From Scilla litardierei (Eukaryota; Streptophyta; Magnoliopsida; Asparagales; Asparagaceae), in NCBI GenBank assembly GCA_030789695.1, contig CM061132.1:28925858-28989857 (forward strand): a stretch of 64,000 bases of DNA, given 5' to 3'. How positions within the stretch are numbered: position 1 is the stretch's first letter; every line of letters starts with the position of its first letter. Positions 10,066 through 21,394 of the stretch are shown here, one piece after another. Made by a program: the position numbers and the translations under genes. The notes below the pieces were generated by a model. The model ran no database searches, was not told the DNA's origin, and was given only the letters and a program-made list of their open reading frames with translations.

Positions 10066-10929
10066 ACTGATATCCGAGCATATATGTGCTGAATGACTGC
10101 AAAGAAGAAGACCTGATGTTTGTAACAAGCTTGGATATCTCATCTATAGGGTTTCATCACGGTGTTGATTAGATGGCGAGTTATGCATAGATTTGGCTGA
10201 AAAGATTGTCCTGTTAATGAAATCTATTTTGGCCCATATAAAAAGTAGTATCCATCCTTATTATCTTTGTTGTTATTAGCAAATTTTGAGAACTCAGTTT
10301 TGATGTTGGTTTCATTTTCTTAAAAAAATTTAGGTTTCGACAAGTTTGCCAGGTTTCGTTGGTTACGTTTCTCGATTTCACTTTTGATGTTTTCTATATT
10401 TTTTATATTTGATACATATCCAATGTCACTACCAGTGCCTGCACTAACCAAAGAAGGGAAACGAGAAAGAGAGTTTTGGATTGTAAATTCTATCAAGTAG
10501 ACACCCGACACGTTTCTTATAGAAGTTGGGTGCCCTAACCCAACTTCCTCACTTCTCTGCGCGGCTCCTTTCTTTCTTTCTCGCAGTAGCACCTACGAAG
10601 AAGATGATGACGATGGCAGTCTTCGACGACAATAGAGAAGATGTTAAGCCTTACTCTTGTCTTCTTATTTTTTGCAAGAATTAGACGGGATTAACTAATT
10701 TTGATTGCTCTACTGGTCTTTTTGACAAATTTCTTAAGTGTGTATTCTTAGATCGTTGTTATCAATTTCTTGTTTTTAATTTTTAGCTAATTTTTATTTT
10801 TTTCCTTTATTTTTGGGTTCGGCACCCGAAATGTAACGAACTCAATAAAGTTCATCTATTTCATGCTGGCCCCGTGGAAACTAAGTTGAAACAACATTAA
10901 CCAAACAATTTCGACTGAGACATTAAATC
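10066..10929. other. Unresolved sequence with a CT-rich patch
   Basis: No retroelement protein or LTR is recognised. A minus-strand open frame of 90 codons (10,592-10,320) has no recognisable domain. The stretch 10,541-10,640 holds CTTTCTTTCTTTCTCGC, followed on the plus strand by ATGATGACGATGGCAG, which could be an untranslated leader and start codon, but the frame closes soon after. Confidence 0.3.
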
Positions 10930-11231
10930 ATGATGTGAGATCTACCAATTCGATGAGGAGGTTTATATTCGGCCAACAATGGTAATCTTGACATTGTGAT
11001 TTTCTAGTGTTGCCTAGAGGAGAAAATTTGTGTGGCATACTTCGATTATAATGGAAGAAAGCAAGTGTTACCTTTGCCCGAATTTTTTTCATGTGAGGGG
11101 GTTTCCATGTAAATTTGGGGTATTTGAGTACATGCTTGTTAATTTCAGTTTAGTAGCTCAATTGCCTCTAGTGTATTATCTTATTAGTTAAATTTTTGCT
11201 TGGCCAGATTGATCACAAGTTATCTCTAGCA
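10930..11231 (+). repeat. 5' LTR remnant of the old copia
   Basis: It aligns with the 3' part of 35,479-36,165. Shared blocks include TGAGGAG, a CTAGTGTTGCCTAGAG-like stretch, GGTTTCCATGTAAATTTGG and TTTAGTTTAGTAGCTCAATTG. It ends ...TCTCTAGCA just before the PBS. Homology to the first half of the 3' LTR is not visible upstream, so the LTR is truncated or very diverged there. Confidence 0.65.
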
Positions 11232-11235
11232 AAAG

Positions 11236-11247
11236 TTGTATCAGAGC
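11236..11247 (+). other. Primer-binding site of the old copia
   Basis: TTGTATCAGAGC, one mismatch from the tRNA-iMet complement TGGTATCAGAGC, four bases after the LTR end. Confidence 0.7.
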
Positions 11248-11274
11248 TTTAGTTGTTTGGATAAATTTCTGAAA

Positions 11275-13275
11275 TGAATAAAATGGAGGAATCTTTGCGC
11301 TAGTATGATAAAATTAATCGTATCAAATTATTCTATTTGAAAACCAAGAATAGAGATTACATCTTATATAGCAAAAATTTGCATGAGCCCATTCATGATG
11401 ATGTTGCCAAGCTAGATAACAAGAAATATAAAGAATAGGAAGTTATGTACAGAAAGATTGTTACTTACATTAGAACAAAGCTTCTTTAATTAGAAGGCTT
11501 TCAAAGTGCAGAGATGAAAAAGTGTTACAAAGCACCCTAATGACTTTCAGCGCTTAGTGTGCCAGTTAATTATTATAAAGTTGGTGCTTGATGATGGGTT
11601 TCAAGCAGTGTTACTGCTCTGTTTGTTGCCTGATAATTAGGATAGATTAGTTGTGTCATTAAGCAACTCTGCACCTATGAAAATCTAACACGGACATGGT
11701 TAAAAAGAGTCGGCAAAATGAAAAGGCCAGAAGAAAGGAATGGGGTAACACTTCTTCTTAAAGGGAGATGCACTTGTTTTAGAAAATAATAAAGAAGAGG
11801 AAGAAATCAGAGCAGAAAGGATCAGTCCAGGGGGATATCACAATCTACGTTTGGAAATATGATGAGCAAAAGCCGTCTAATTTCCAAGTCGAAGGAAAGA
11901 AAGAAGAGACAAATCACTATAGTCATAGCTAATATGCATGGTGATATCGTCAAAAATGATGCGTGTGTTAGTCTTACATACCAGAATATCAATTGAGTAA
12001 TTAATTTGGGTGTTTTATTTCATGTTACCCCTCATGCCAATGTCTCCACATCCTACACTAGCGATGATTTGGCTATGTTGGGACGGGAAATGATGAGACA
12101 TCTAAAATTATTGGCAATAGGATTATTTGTTTGGAACCCAATCTTAGTATAGTTTGGTGCTTAGAGATGTCAAACAAGTTCCAAATATCTGCTTCAAATT
12201 GATCTCTAAGGGAAAGTTAGATGATGAAGGATATAACAATCACTCTCATGAACATAAATGAAAGTTCATCAGGGTTCCCTTATGATAGACAAAGAGGTGA
12301 AGTCAAATACGTTGTATGTGATGTAAGCAAAGCTCATTGAAGAAGAGCTGAATGCCATTCAAAATAACTCTATCAATCGTTGGAGAAAAAAGGCTCGATC
12401 ACTTTTGCAAGTAGGGATGTTCTATTCCAGCTAAACAATAAATTCTAGATATGAAAAGTATAATCTTGAGGCCTTGTTCTTGTTGCTTAGATGGAAAGAC
12501 ACGTAGACTTCTCTATCTAGAGAGTTAAATGTTATAATTTGATCTGTACTAATACTTACGGTATGAGTGATAGAACTTTTGGTGATGCACCATATTTTGT
12601 TACAGTTATTAACGATCATTCTTGAAAAGTTTAGAATTTTGCTTTGAAATCAAAAGACCGGGTATTTGATGTCTTCAAGCATTTAGATGCCACATTTGAG
12701 AAGGATACATGAAGACAATTGAAATGTATTCAGTCAAATAATGATGGTAAGTATAGAGGGATATTTGAACAGTATCATAGAACATATGGTATCAGACGTA
12801 AAAAGACTCATTCAAAGACTCATCGGGAGAATGGAATAGCAAAAAATGGACTGAACAACAATGGAAAGGAACATATGTATGTTATCTCATGCCAAGTTAC
12901 CAAAATCATTTTAAGGTGAAGCAATGAGAACTGCAGTTACCTTGATCAACATTTCTTCTTCTGTTCTTTTGAGTTAGATGTGCCTCAAAGGATGGATAGG
13001 AAAATATGTTACAAGAATTTGAGGGTGTTCAGCTATATAGCACTTGTTCACATCCTTAGAGATAAGAGATCCAAACTAGATAGCAAAGCAAAATAGTGCA
13101 TCTTCATAGGATATACACCTAGAGAGTTTGGCTATAGATTGTGAGATCAATACACAAGAACATACTCCAAAGAAGACATGTTACATTCTATAAAGATCGA
13201 ATCGTAGATGATAATAAGGAGATTAAGAAACCTAAACCCTATGTTGAAGCTCCATATAATTTGAATCTAGTTCGT
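11275..13275 (+). pseudogene. Old copia Gag to integrase, heavily decayed
   Basis: Gag is recognisable by NRDYILYSKNLHEPI at about 11,350-11,395, the N-terminal copia Gag region. After many stops, the integrase core follows at about 12,590-12,870, with FALKSKDRVFDVFKHLDATF and then CIQSNNDGKYRGIFEQYHR where active elements have LRTDNGGEF, so a catalytic Asp is replaced. The post-core block with CIFIGY lies near 13,100. The sequence stops at 13,275, where the composite chromovirus is inserted, and resumes at 22,705. Confidence 0.75.
13271..13275. repeat. Target-site duplication, left copy (TTCGT)
   Basis: TTCGT directly abuts the left LTR end and is repeated exactly at 22,705-22,709. This shows that everything between 13,276 and 22,704 entered in one integration, or that all rearrangement happened inside an intact insertion. 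Confidence 0.92.
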
Positions 13276-13654
13276 TGATACGATTTGGATCGTATCAAGG
13301 GAAAATCAGCGAAGAAAAGGAATAAAAATTGGAAAAGATGAGATTTTTATTGGATTTTTGAGAAAGAACAAGATCTACTAGCAAGATAAATTGAGTCCTT
13401 TCGAGAGGAACTCGCTCTCCTAACTTTGATGAACGGATCAAAGCCTAAAACCCTCACAAATGACACTTAGAATGTTCTTCACACAATAAGCATGCCTCTC
13501 ATGACGGCTAACCCTAGATATAAATAGAAAAACCTAGGAATAAAATAACATAACAAAAGACTAATCTGCCCTTCGACGCCTCCGATAGTAAGTGACTCAT
13601 CCGCCTTGGGTCCCGCCTGGACCCGTGCCTGCCTCGGAGGGTGCGGCCGTATCA
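13276..13654 (-). repeat. 3' LTR (left) of the composite chromovirus
   Basis: Reads TGATACG to CGTATCA in both directions at the ends (7-bp inverted termini). Its first 22 plus-strand bases form a hairpin: TGATACGAT, loop TTGG, ATCGTATCA. It differs from the right LTR at about three sites (acaca/acaga, gactcat/gacccat, gcggcc/gcagcc). Confidence 0.95.
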
Positions 13655-16600
13655 ATACCCGCCCCTAAAAGAGCCACCTTGTCCTCAAGGTGGAAATCAG
13701 GGTACTGCTCCTGTATCGCCTCATACAGCTCCCATGTCGCATCGCACTCCGGTAGCCCCTGCCAGTAAATGAGGACCTCCCGACGTCGCCCAGGTCCTCT
13801 CCGTACCGCCCGGACATCGACTGGCTCGAGCATCACTTCCATATCATCTGTGAGCGTAGGAGGAAGTGTGGATGATGTAGTATGCTCGCCAATCGCTCGA
13901 CGCAACTGGGAAACATGAAACACCGGATGTATCGTTGTCCCTGGTGACAGCTTCAACCTGTAAGCAACCTCTCCAATCCGAGTCTCCACCTCAAAAGGCC
14001 CATAGTAACGGGCCGCAAGCTTCTCGTTCCTCCTGTGGGCCAAAGACTTCTGCATGTAAGGTCGAAGCTTCAGGTAGACCCTGTCCCCCACCTGAAAAGT
14101 CACATCTCGCCGATGTCCGTCCGCCTTGGCCTTCATCACCTGCTGTGCTCGTGTCAGGTGCCTCCGCAGCTCCTCCAACATCCTATCCCTCTCCTCCATC
14201 TGCTCCTCCACCTGTGAAACCGGTGTCGCCCGGTGCCCATAGTAAACCAAGGAAGGGGGGTCTCGCCCGTACAATATCCGGAAAGGTGTCGTCCCTGCCG
14301 CCGAGTGGAATGAAGTATTGTACCAATACTCCGCCCACGCCAGCCACCTGGTCCACTGTCGGGGTGTCTCCGAAGCAAAACATCTGAGGTAGGTCTCGAC
14401 ACTCCTGTTGACCACCTTGGTCTGACCGTCCGTCTGCGGGTGGTAGGCGGTGCTCCGCTTCAGCACTGTCCCCTGCACTCGAAACAACTCCTCCCAGAAG
14501 TGACTAGTGAAAACCTTGTCCCGGTCGGACACTATAGATTGCGGAAACCCGTGCAACCGCACCACCTCTCGCACAAAAACCGCCGCCACCGAAACCGCTG
14601 TGTAAGGATGCTTCAAGGGAATGAAGTGAGCATACTTACTCAGACGGTCAACCACAACCAAGATCACGGTAAACCCCTCCGAACGCGGCAAGCCGTCTAT
14701 GAAGTCCATGGACACCTCCTCCCACACCTGCTCAGGCAATGCCAAAGGCTGTAGCAGTCCTGCCGGGGCCATCGCCATGTACTTGTGACGTTGGCAAACG
14801 TCACAAGCCGCCACCAATCGCGCGATGTCCTTCCGCATGCCCGTCCAGTATACCTCCCGAGCCATCCGCATATACGTCTGCTGCACGCCCGAATGACCTC
14901 CGATCGCCGACCCATGGAACTCCTGGAAAAGAGTCTGAATCGATGCAGACCCCCGCGGAATCACCAACCTCCCCTGGTAGAGTAACCGTCCCCCTTCTAC
15001 CGTGTAACCTGGCACCCCGTCACCTCCACCCTGTAAACTCTCCCTGATCCGCTGCAGCTCTGGATCTGCCTCCGCCTCCTACGACAGCTGGTCCAAACCT
15101 CTCCACTCTGGTATCGACATCGCCTGCAGCTGGCTCCCCTCATCTCGCCGAGACAATGCATCCGCCGCCTTATTTTCCAGCCCCGGTCTGTACTCAATAT
15201 CGAACCGAAATCCTACCAGCTTCGATAGTAACTTCTGGTGCTCCTCTGCCACCAACCTCTGCTCTAACAGATACTTCAAAGCCCGCTGGTCTGTCCGCAC
15301 CACAAAAGTCCGTCTCAACAGATATGGCCGCCATTTCTGAATAGAAAAGACTATAGCCATCAACTCTCGCTCGTACACTGACTTCAGCCTCTCCCTCGTA
15401 GTCAACACCTGGCTGAAGTATGCAATCGGCCGCCCCTCCTGCATCAGCACCGCCCCAAGACCATACCCTGAAGCATCCGTCTCTACTACAAATGGCTGGC
15501 TGAAGTCTGGCAGAGCAAGGACCGGCGCCGTCGACATCGCCGTCTTCAAGGCTTCGAAAGCCTTAGTCGCCTCTTCTCCCCACCGAAAACTGTCCTTCTT
15601 CAGTTGCTCCGTCAGGGGCCAGGCAATGGTGCTGTATCCCTTCACAAACTTGCGGTAATACCCTGTCAATCCCAAAAAACCCCGCAATGCCCGCAGTGTC
15701 TGTGGTAGAGGCCACTCTAACATCGCCACAATCTTCGCCCGGTCTGCCGCCACCCCTGCGCCTGAGACAATGTGCCCCAAGTACTCGATCTGACTCCTCC
15801 CGAACGAGCACTTCTTCCGATTGGCGAATAACTGGTGCCCCTGCAACTCCCTGAAAACCACCTCCAGATGCCCAGTGTGCTCCTCCAATGTGCGGCTATA
15901 GACCAAAATGTCGTCAAAAAACACAAGGATGAACCGTCGCAGGTAAGGGCGGAACACCTTGTTCATCAAGGCCTGAAAAGTAGACGGGGCGTTTGTCAAT
16001 CCAAACGGCATCACCAAGAACTCGTAGTGGCCCTCGTGTGTACGGAACGCCGCTTTCGGAATGTCCTCTGCTCGCATCCGGATCTGATGATACCCGGACT
16101 TCAGATCCACCTTCGAAAACACCCTCGCCCCATGCAGTTCGTCGAGCAACTCATCTATCACTGGAATAGGAAACTTGTCGGGCACAGTTTCTTTATTCAG
16201 GGCTCGGTAGTCCACACAAAACCGCCAGCTCCCATCCTTCTTCTTCACTAACAAAACTGGGCTCGAGAAGGGGCTGACGCTGGGCTGGATCACTCCTGCT
16301 AGCAGCATCTCTCTGACCTGCCGCTCGATCTCATCCTTCTGCACGTGGGGATACCGGTAAGGCCGAACACTGACGGGGGGTGCGCCATCCCTCAGTACGA
16401 TCGCATGCTCGTGGTCCCGGGGTGGAGGTAACCCCTGTGGCATCTCGAACACCTCTGCGAACTGCTCCAACACCGACTGCACCTCTGGTGGCCCCTCCTC
16501 GGGCTCGGGCTCCGCCTCTGTGGTCATCCCCCGAAACTCCACCAAGTACCCCTGCCACGCCCGTCGAATAGCTCGAGTCATGGCACTGAACGCTACCATG

Positions 16601-17178
16601 GCATAGCACAAGCTCGGGTCTCCCTGGAGCACCACCGTCCGCTCGCCATCCTTGAACTCCATTCTCAACCGTTTCCAGTTGGTCATCGTGGTCCCCAATG
16701 TCTTCAACCACTGGACTCCCAGGATGAAGTCGACCTTCCCCAACTCGAACGGTAAAAAATCCTGCACGATTTGTACCCCCTGAATGACTAGGCAGAGTCC
16801 TCGACATAGCCCCGTACTCTCCTCGCACCGCCCATCCCCCAGCTGTACGGTGAACCTCCCACCTGACATCTACAACCCCAGCAGCTCCACCACTCGCAGG
16901 GACACAAAATTGTGGGTGGCCCCACTGTCAATCAAGACCGTAACTGCTGTCTCCCCGACCTGTCCCACCAACTTCATGGTGGAGTTCTGCGTGAACCCCA
17001 TCACAGAGTTGAGTGACACCTGCGCTCGCTCCAGCTCCACCGTCTGCTCTACTGAGACGACCTCCTCTTCGGCTTCTTCTGGATCGATGTATTCCTCCTC
17101 GTCCGGCTCAATGGTGATCTGCAGCAGTCGGCTCGCGCACCGATGGCCCGGGTGAACTTCTCGTCGCAACGGAAGCAC
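13597..17178 (-). pseudogene. pol: Chromovirus Pol (protease-RT-RNase H-integrase-chromodomain)
   Basis: One frame runs from 17,178 to 13,597, interrupted only by two TAG codons (16,867-16,869 and 15,079-15,081). Protease: VLIDSGATHNF near 16,910-16,945, intact D-S-G. RT: FCVDYRALNK to [12 protein letters not shown], with the intact FFDDILVYS box near 15,900-15,925. RNase H: FVVETDASGYGLGAVL near 15,450-15,490. Integrase: HHCC (GGHSGVQQTY to CDVCQRHK), catalytic MDFIDGLPR, SIVSDRDKVF and QTDGQTKVVN, in which the Glu of TEVVN is Lys. The chromodomain-like tail reads EVLIYWQGLPECDATWELYE. The frame enters the LTR, so the last residues are LTR-encoded. The TAG at 15,079 is also in the inverted arm (19,574-19,576), so it predates the duplication. 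Confidence 0.92.
13655..13666 (-). other. Polypurine tract of the composite chromovirus
   Basis: In minus sense AGGGGCGGGTAT lies immediately before the 3' LTR. The mirrored copy is at 20,989-21,000 on the plus strand. Confidence 0.8.
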
Positions 17179-18856
17179 AACCCTCTGGCCCTCCTGTCCC
17201 GCATCTCGGCCTCGGTCATCCTCCGCCCTTGTCCCGCAGGACGTGCTGCTCCTGACTTCTCCCCCGCTCCGGCTGATGCGGCCGGCGGTAGTCTCGGGGC
17301 GGCAGCTGTAGATGGGACCCTCTGCTGTGGCGCCCCCACGTCCCTCTGATCCTCCGCTCCTCCGCCTGCTTCTCCTCCGCCCTCAACGCCAGACGAATCA
17401 CATGCTCTAGGTCCCTGGGACTTTGCATCCATAGCTCGGCTCGTATCGAGGGCTTCAGCCCTCGCATAAATGCCCCGAAGAATACGTCTTCCGACACTCC
17501 CTTCATCCTGCCTGCCAACACCTCGAACTTCCCCAGGAAGTCCAACACCGTCCCCTCCTGCCGTAGTCCAAGCAACTGCTCGTAGAAATTCGCCCCCGGT
17601 TTGGCCTGGAAACGGTCAAGTAGGAAAGCTGACAACTCCTCCCAAGTCCGAAAAGGGGCTCAGGACATCCTCCAACGATACCAGCTCAGCGCCTGTCCCT
17701 CCAGATAGCAAATGATGTTCTTCAATACCTCCCTCTCTGAGATCCGCATCACCTGGAAATACCGCTCCACTCGCACTATCCACCCGTCGGGGTCTGTCCC
17801 CTAAAAAATGGGCATCTTCAACTTCTCCATTCTCCTGTCTGGGTACATGGTCGGGTGTCCTCCTCCCTGAGCTCCATGGCCTCCGTACTCGGTCCTGCCT
17901 CTGCCGTAGGCCTCTTCGGGAAACCCTCGCGGGCCCCCAAAATTTTCCGCGTACTCCTCCATAGGCCACCTCTGGCGCTCCTCCTCTGTAGCCCCAAAAA
18001 TCCCGCGGTAGCCACCTGCGGGGCCCTGATCGGTGCTCGGGGGGCCGAAAATCTGACCCGGGGTTTTACTGGGCCCCCCGGGCCCCAAAACCACCTGCCG
18101 GGACCCAGCCGGCCCCAGGGAAGGCTGCGAAGCCTCCCTGGTAGCCGGCGGGGCCCTGGTTGGGCCCCGGCGGGGCCCTGGTTGGGCCCTGGCGGGCCGC
18201 GCGACCCCTCCAGGGCCTCGCGCGAGCCCGCCAGGTCCTCCCAGGCCCCCGCGCGGGCTCGTGTGTGGGCTGGGAGGCCTCCCGAGCCCTCGCGGGGCCC
18301 TGGCGGCCCACGGGGGGGTGGGGGGTGGGGGGTGGGTTATTGTTCCCCCCCAGCCGCCGCCTCCCATGCCATCCGGGAAGCTTCCCTCTTGCACGCCGTG
18401 TCCCCTCGCCTCCGCAAGAAACCCTAGGGGATCTCCTTCGCGCCGCCGCCGCTCCCGTTGCACTTCCTCCACCCACGACTCCTCCCGGAACCATTGATCT
18501 TCCTTCTCCTTTGTGATTTTGGTTCCTGGAGGTGCCCCGGAGGTGTTCGCCATCAACTTCGGATCGTCCGCCTTAGCATGATGATTCTCCGCTTCGGATT
18601 CTTCCCCTCCGATCTCCACATGCTTTCCCTTCCCCTCAAGTTTTTGAAGAATTTTCAAAATCTGAACTTGAGTGGCGTCCGACTCCTCGTGCTTCTTCAT
18701 CAACCGGGCTTCCATCTCTTTTTGGGAATTGGATAGCATCTCTACCGTGACTTCCAAAGCTCCCACCTTTTTGCTAACCTCTTCCCGGATCTCCTTTCGC
18801 AGCGTCTCCATCTCCGTCTTGAATCTCGTACCTTTCGCAGCGTCTCCATCTTTCGC
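17049..18856 (-). pseudogene. gag: Chromovirus Gag, truncated at its start codon
   Basis: Gag begins without its first residues at the junction at 18,856. The sequence GTRFKTEMETLRKEIREEV matches the Gag start of the copy at 1,263. A coiled-coil-like N-terminus (to about 18,600) is followed by a Gly/Pro/Ala-rich segment (18,400-18,050), the Gag core (17,800-17,350) and a zinc knuckle (CFRCDEKFT...GHRC near 17,140-17,180). Breaks: TAG at 17,801-17,803, TGA near 17,662, a frameshift between about 17,220 and 17,430, and loss of one C in the CACCC run near 17,150. The missing start lies exactly where the inverted arm is joined, so this Gag has neither its own ATG nor its leader. Confidence 0.88.
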
Positions 18857-18858
18857 AG
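18793..18858. repeat. Strand-switch junction with filler duplication
   Basis: A 21-bp sequence (18,793-18,813, beginning CCTTTCGCAGCG) is repeated at 18,831-18,851, and CTTTCGCAG occurs a third time at 18,850-18,858, directly before arm B. Short iterated local copies at a breakpoint are typical of polymerase slippage and template switching. Confidence 0.8.
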
Positions 18859-21092
18859 GAGTCAGATCGAGTACTTGGGGCACATTGTCTCAGGCGCAGG
18901 GGTGGCGGCAGACCGGGCGAAGATTGTGGCGATGTTAGAGTGGCCTCTACCACAGACACTGCGGGCATTGCGGGGGTTTTTGGGATTGACATGGTATTAC
19001 CGCAAGTTTGTGAAGGGATACAGCACCATTGCCTGGCCCCTGACGGAGCAACTGAAGAAGGACAGTTTTCGGTGGGGAGAAGAGGCGACTAAGGCTTTCG
19101 AAGCCTTGAAGACGGCGATGTCGACGGCGCCGGTCCTTGCTCTGCCAGACTTCAGCCAGCCATTTGTAGTAGAGACGGATGCTTCAGGGTATGGTCTTGG
19201 GGCGGTGCTGATGCAGGAGGGGCGGCCGATTGCATACTTCAGCCAGGTGTTGACTACGAGGGAGAGGCTGAAGTCAGTGTACGAGCGAGAGTTGATGGCT
19301 ATAGTCTTTTCTATTCAGAAATGGCGGCCATATCTGTTGGGACGGACTTTTGTGGTGCGGACAGACCAGCGGGCTTTGAAGTATCTGTTAGAGCAGAGGT
19401 TGGTAGCAGAGGAGCACCAGAAGTTACTATCGAAGCTGGTAGGATTTCGGTTCGATATTGAGTACAGACCGGGGCTGAAAAATAAGGCGGCGGATGCATT
19501 GTCTCGGCGAGATGAGGGGAGCCAGCTGCAGGCGATGTCGATACCAGAGTGGAGAGGTTTGGACCAGCTGTCGTAGGAGGCGGAGGCAGATCCAGAGCTG
19601 CAGCGGATCAAGGAGAGTTTACAGGGTGGAGGTGACGGGGTGCCAGGTTACACGGTAGAAGGGGGACGGTTACTCTACCAGGGGAGGTTGGTGATTCCGC
19701 GGGGGTCTGCATCGATTCAGACTCTTTTCCAGGAGTTCCATGGGTCGGCGATCGGAGGTCATTCGGGCGTGCAGCAGACGTATATGCGGATGGCTCGGGA
19801 GGTATACTGGACGGGCATGCGGAAGGACATCGCGCGATTGGTGGCGGCTTGTGACGTTTGCCAACGTCACAAGTACATGGCGATGGCCCCGGCAGGACTG
19901 CTACAGCCTTTGGCATTGCCTGAGCAGGTGTGGGAGGAGGTGTCCATGGACTTCATAGACGGCTTGCCGCGTTCGGAGGGGTTTACCGTGATCTTGGTTG
20001 TGGTTGACCGGCTGAGTAAGTATGCTCACTTCATTCCCTTGAAGCATCCTTACACAGCGGTTTCGGTGGCGGCGGTTTTTGTGCGAGAGGTGGTGCGGTT
20101 GCACGGGTTTCCGCAATCTATAGTGTCCGACCGGGACAATGTTTTCACTAGTCACTTCTGGGAGGAGTTGTTTCGAGTGCAGGGGACAGTGCTGAAGCGG
20201 AGCACCGCCTACCACCCGCAGACGGACGGTCAGACCGAGGTGGTCAACAGGAGTGTCGAGACCTACCTCAGATGTTTTGCTTCGGAGACACCCCGACAGT
20301 GGACCAGGTGGCTGGCGTGGGCGGAGTATTGGTACAATACTTCATTCCACTCGGCGGCAGGGACGACACCTTTCCGGATATTGTACGGGCGAGACCCCCC
20401 TTCCTTGGTTTACTATGGGCACCGGGCGACACCGGTTTCACAGGTGGAGGAGCAGATGGAGGAGAGGGATAGGATGTTGGAGGAGCTGCGGAGGCACCTG
20501 ACACGAGCACAGCAGGTGATGAAGGCCAAGGCGGACGGACATCGGCGAGATGTGACTTTTCAGGTGGGGGACAGGGTCTACCTGAAGCTTCGACCTTACA
20601 TGCAGAAGTCTTTGGCCCACAGGAGGAACGAGAAGCTTGCGGCCCGTTACTATGGGCCTTTTAAGGTGGAGACTCGGATTGGAGAGGTTGCTTACAGGTT
20701 GAAGCTGTCACCAGGGACAACGATACATCCGGTGTTTCATGTTTCCCAGTTGCGTCGAGCGATTGGCGAGCATACTACATCATCCACACTTCCTCCTACG
20801 CTCACAGATGATATGGAAGTGATGCTCGAGCCAGTCGATGTCCGGGCGGTACGGAGAGGACCTGGGCGACGTCGGGAGGTCCTCATTTACTGGCCGGGGC
20901 TACCGGAGTGCGATGCGACATGGGAGCTGTATGAGGCGATACAGGAGCAGTACCCTGATTTCCACCTTGATGACAAGGTGGCTCTTTTAGGGGCGGGTAT
21001 TGATACGGCCGCACCCTCCGAGGCAGGCACGGGTCCAGGCGGGACCCAAGACGGATGGGTCACTTACTATCGGAGGCGTCGAAGGGCAGATT
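18857..21092 (+). pseudogene. pol: Second Pol copy, inverted, 3' part only (RT end, RNase H, integrase)
   Basis: The frame starts inside Pol with SQIEYLGHIVSGAGVAADRA, downstream of the RT catalytic box, so no RT active site is included. RNase H carries ETDASGYGLGAVL. After the shared TAG at 19,574-19,576 the integrase is open to 21,092 with HHCC, MDFIDGLPR, SIVSDRDNVF and QTDGQTEVVN (catalytic Glu present, unlike arm A), then the chromodomain-like EVLIYWPGLPECDATWE. Differences from arm A include Gly/Trp, Arg/Gly, Glu/Lys, Lys/Asn, Gln/Pro and Glu/Asp changes. It lies within the element in antisense, so element transcripts could form a long hairpin. Confidence 0.93.
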
Positions 21093-21379
21093 AGTCTTTT
21101 GTTATGTTATTTTATTCCTAGGTTTTTCTATTTATATCTAGGGTTAGCCGTCATGAGAGGCATGCTTATTGTGTGAAGAACATTCTAAGTGTCATTTGTG
21201 AGAGTTTTAGGCTTTGATCCGTTCATCAAAGTTAGGAGAGCGAGTTCCTCTCGAAAGGACTCAATTTATCTTGCTAGTAGATCTTGTTCTTTCTCAAAAA
21301 TCCAATAAAAATCTCATCTTTTCCAATTTTTATTCCTTTTCTTCGCTGATTTTCCCTTGATACGATCCAAATCGTATCA
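21001..21379 (+). repeat. Internal inverted LTR of the composite
   Basis: 379 bp, TGATACG to CGTATCA, following a polypurine tract as a 3' LTR should, yet followed by a PBS as a 5' LTR should. A TATA-like TATTTATAT lies near 21,128-21,137. It differs from the outer LTRs at about two to three positions each. Confidence 0.95.
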
Positions 21380-21382
21380 AAT

Positions 21383-21394
21383 TGGTATCAAAGC
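21383..21394 (+). other. Primer-binding site next to the internal LTR
   Basis: TGGTATCAAAGC, one mismatch from the tRNA-iMet complement, three bases after the LTR. The leader after it (GAGTTAGCCGTCGCTG) differs from the leader next to the outer PBS, so the two ends may derive from different source copies. Confidence 0.85.

Larger units (their letters stand above)
13276..15798 (-). repeat. Inverted arm A (2,523 bp)
   Basis: Covers the left LTR and the Pol end back into the RT/RNase H region, stopping at the sequence AGGAGTCAGATCGAG (minus sense). Every position p pairs with 34,655-p in arm B. The TAG at 15,079-15,081 maps exactly to 19,574-19,576. About ten amino-acid differences separate the arms. 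Confidence 0.95.
18857..21379 (+). repeat. Inverted arm B (2,523 bp)
   Basis: Mirror of 13,276-15,798 with no net length change, starting at AGGAGTCAGATCGAG and ending at the LTR terminus. The gap between the arms is 3,058 bp (15,799-18,856). The break is sharp: arm A continues into upstream RT, while arm B is joined to the Gag start. Confidence 0.95.

Noticed and set aside
17855..18516. 190- and 118-codon plus-strand frames
   Set aside because: Antisense of the Pro/Gly-rich Gag segment of the composite chromovirus; no independent support.
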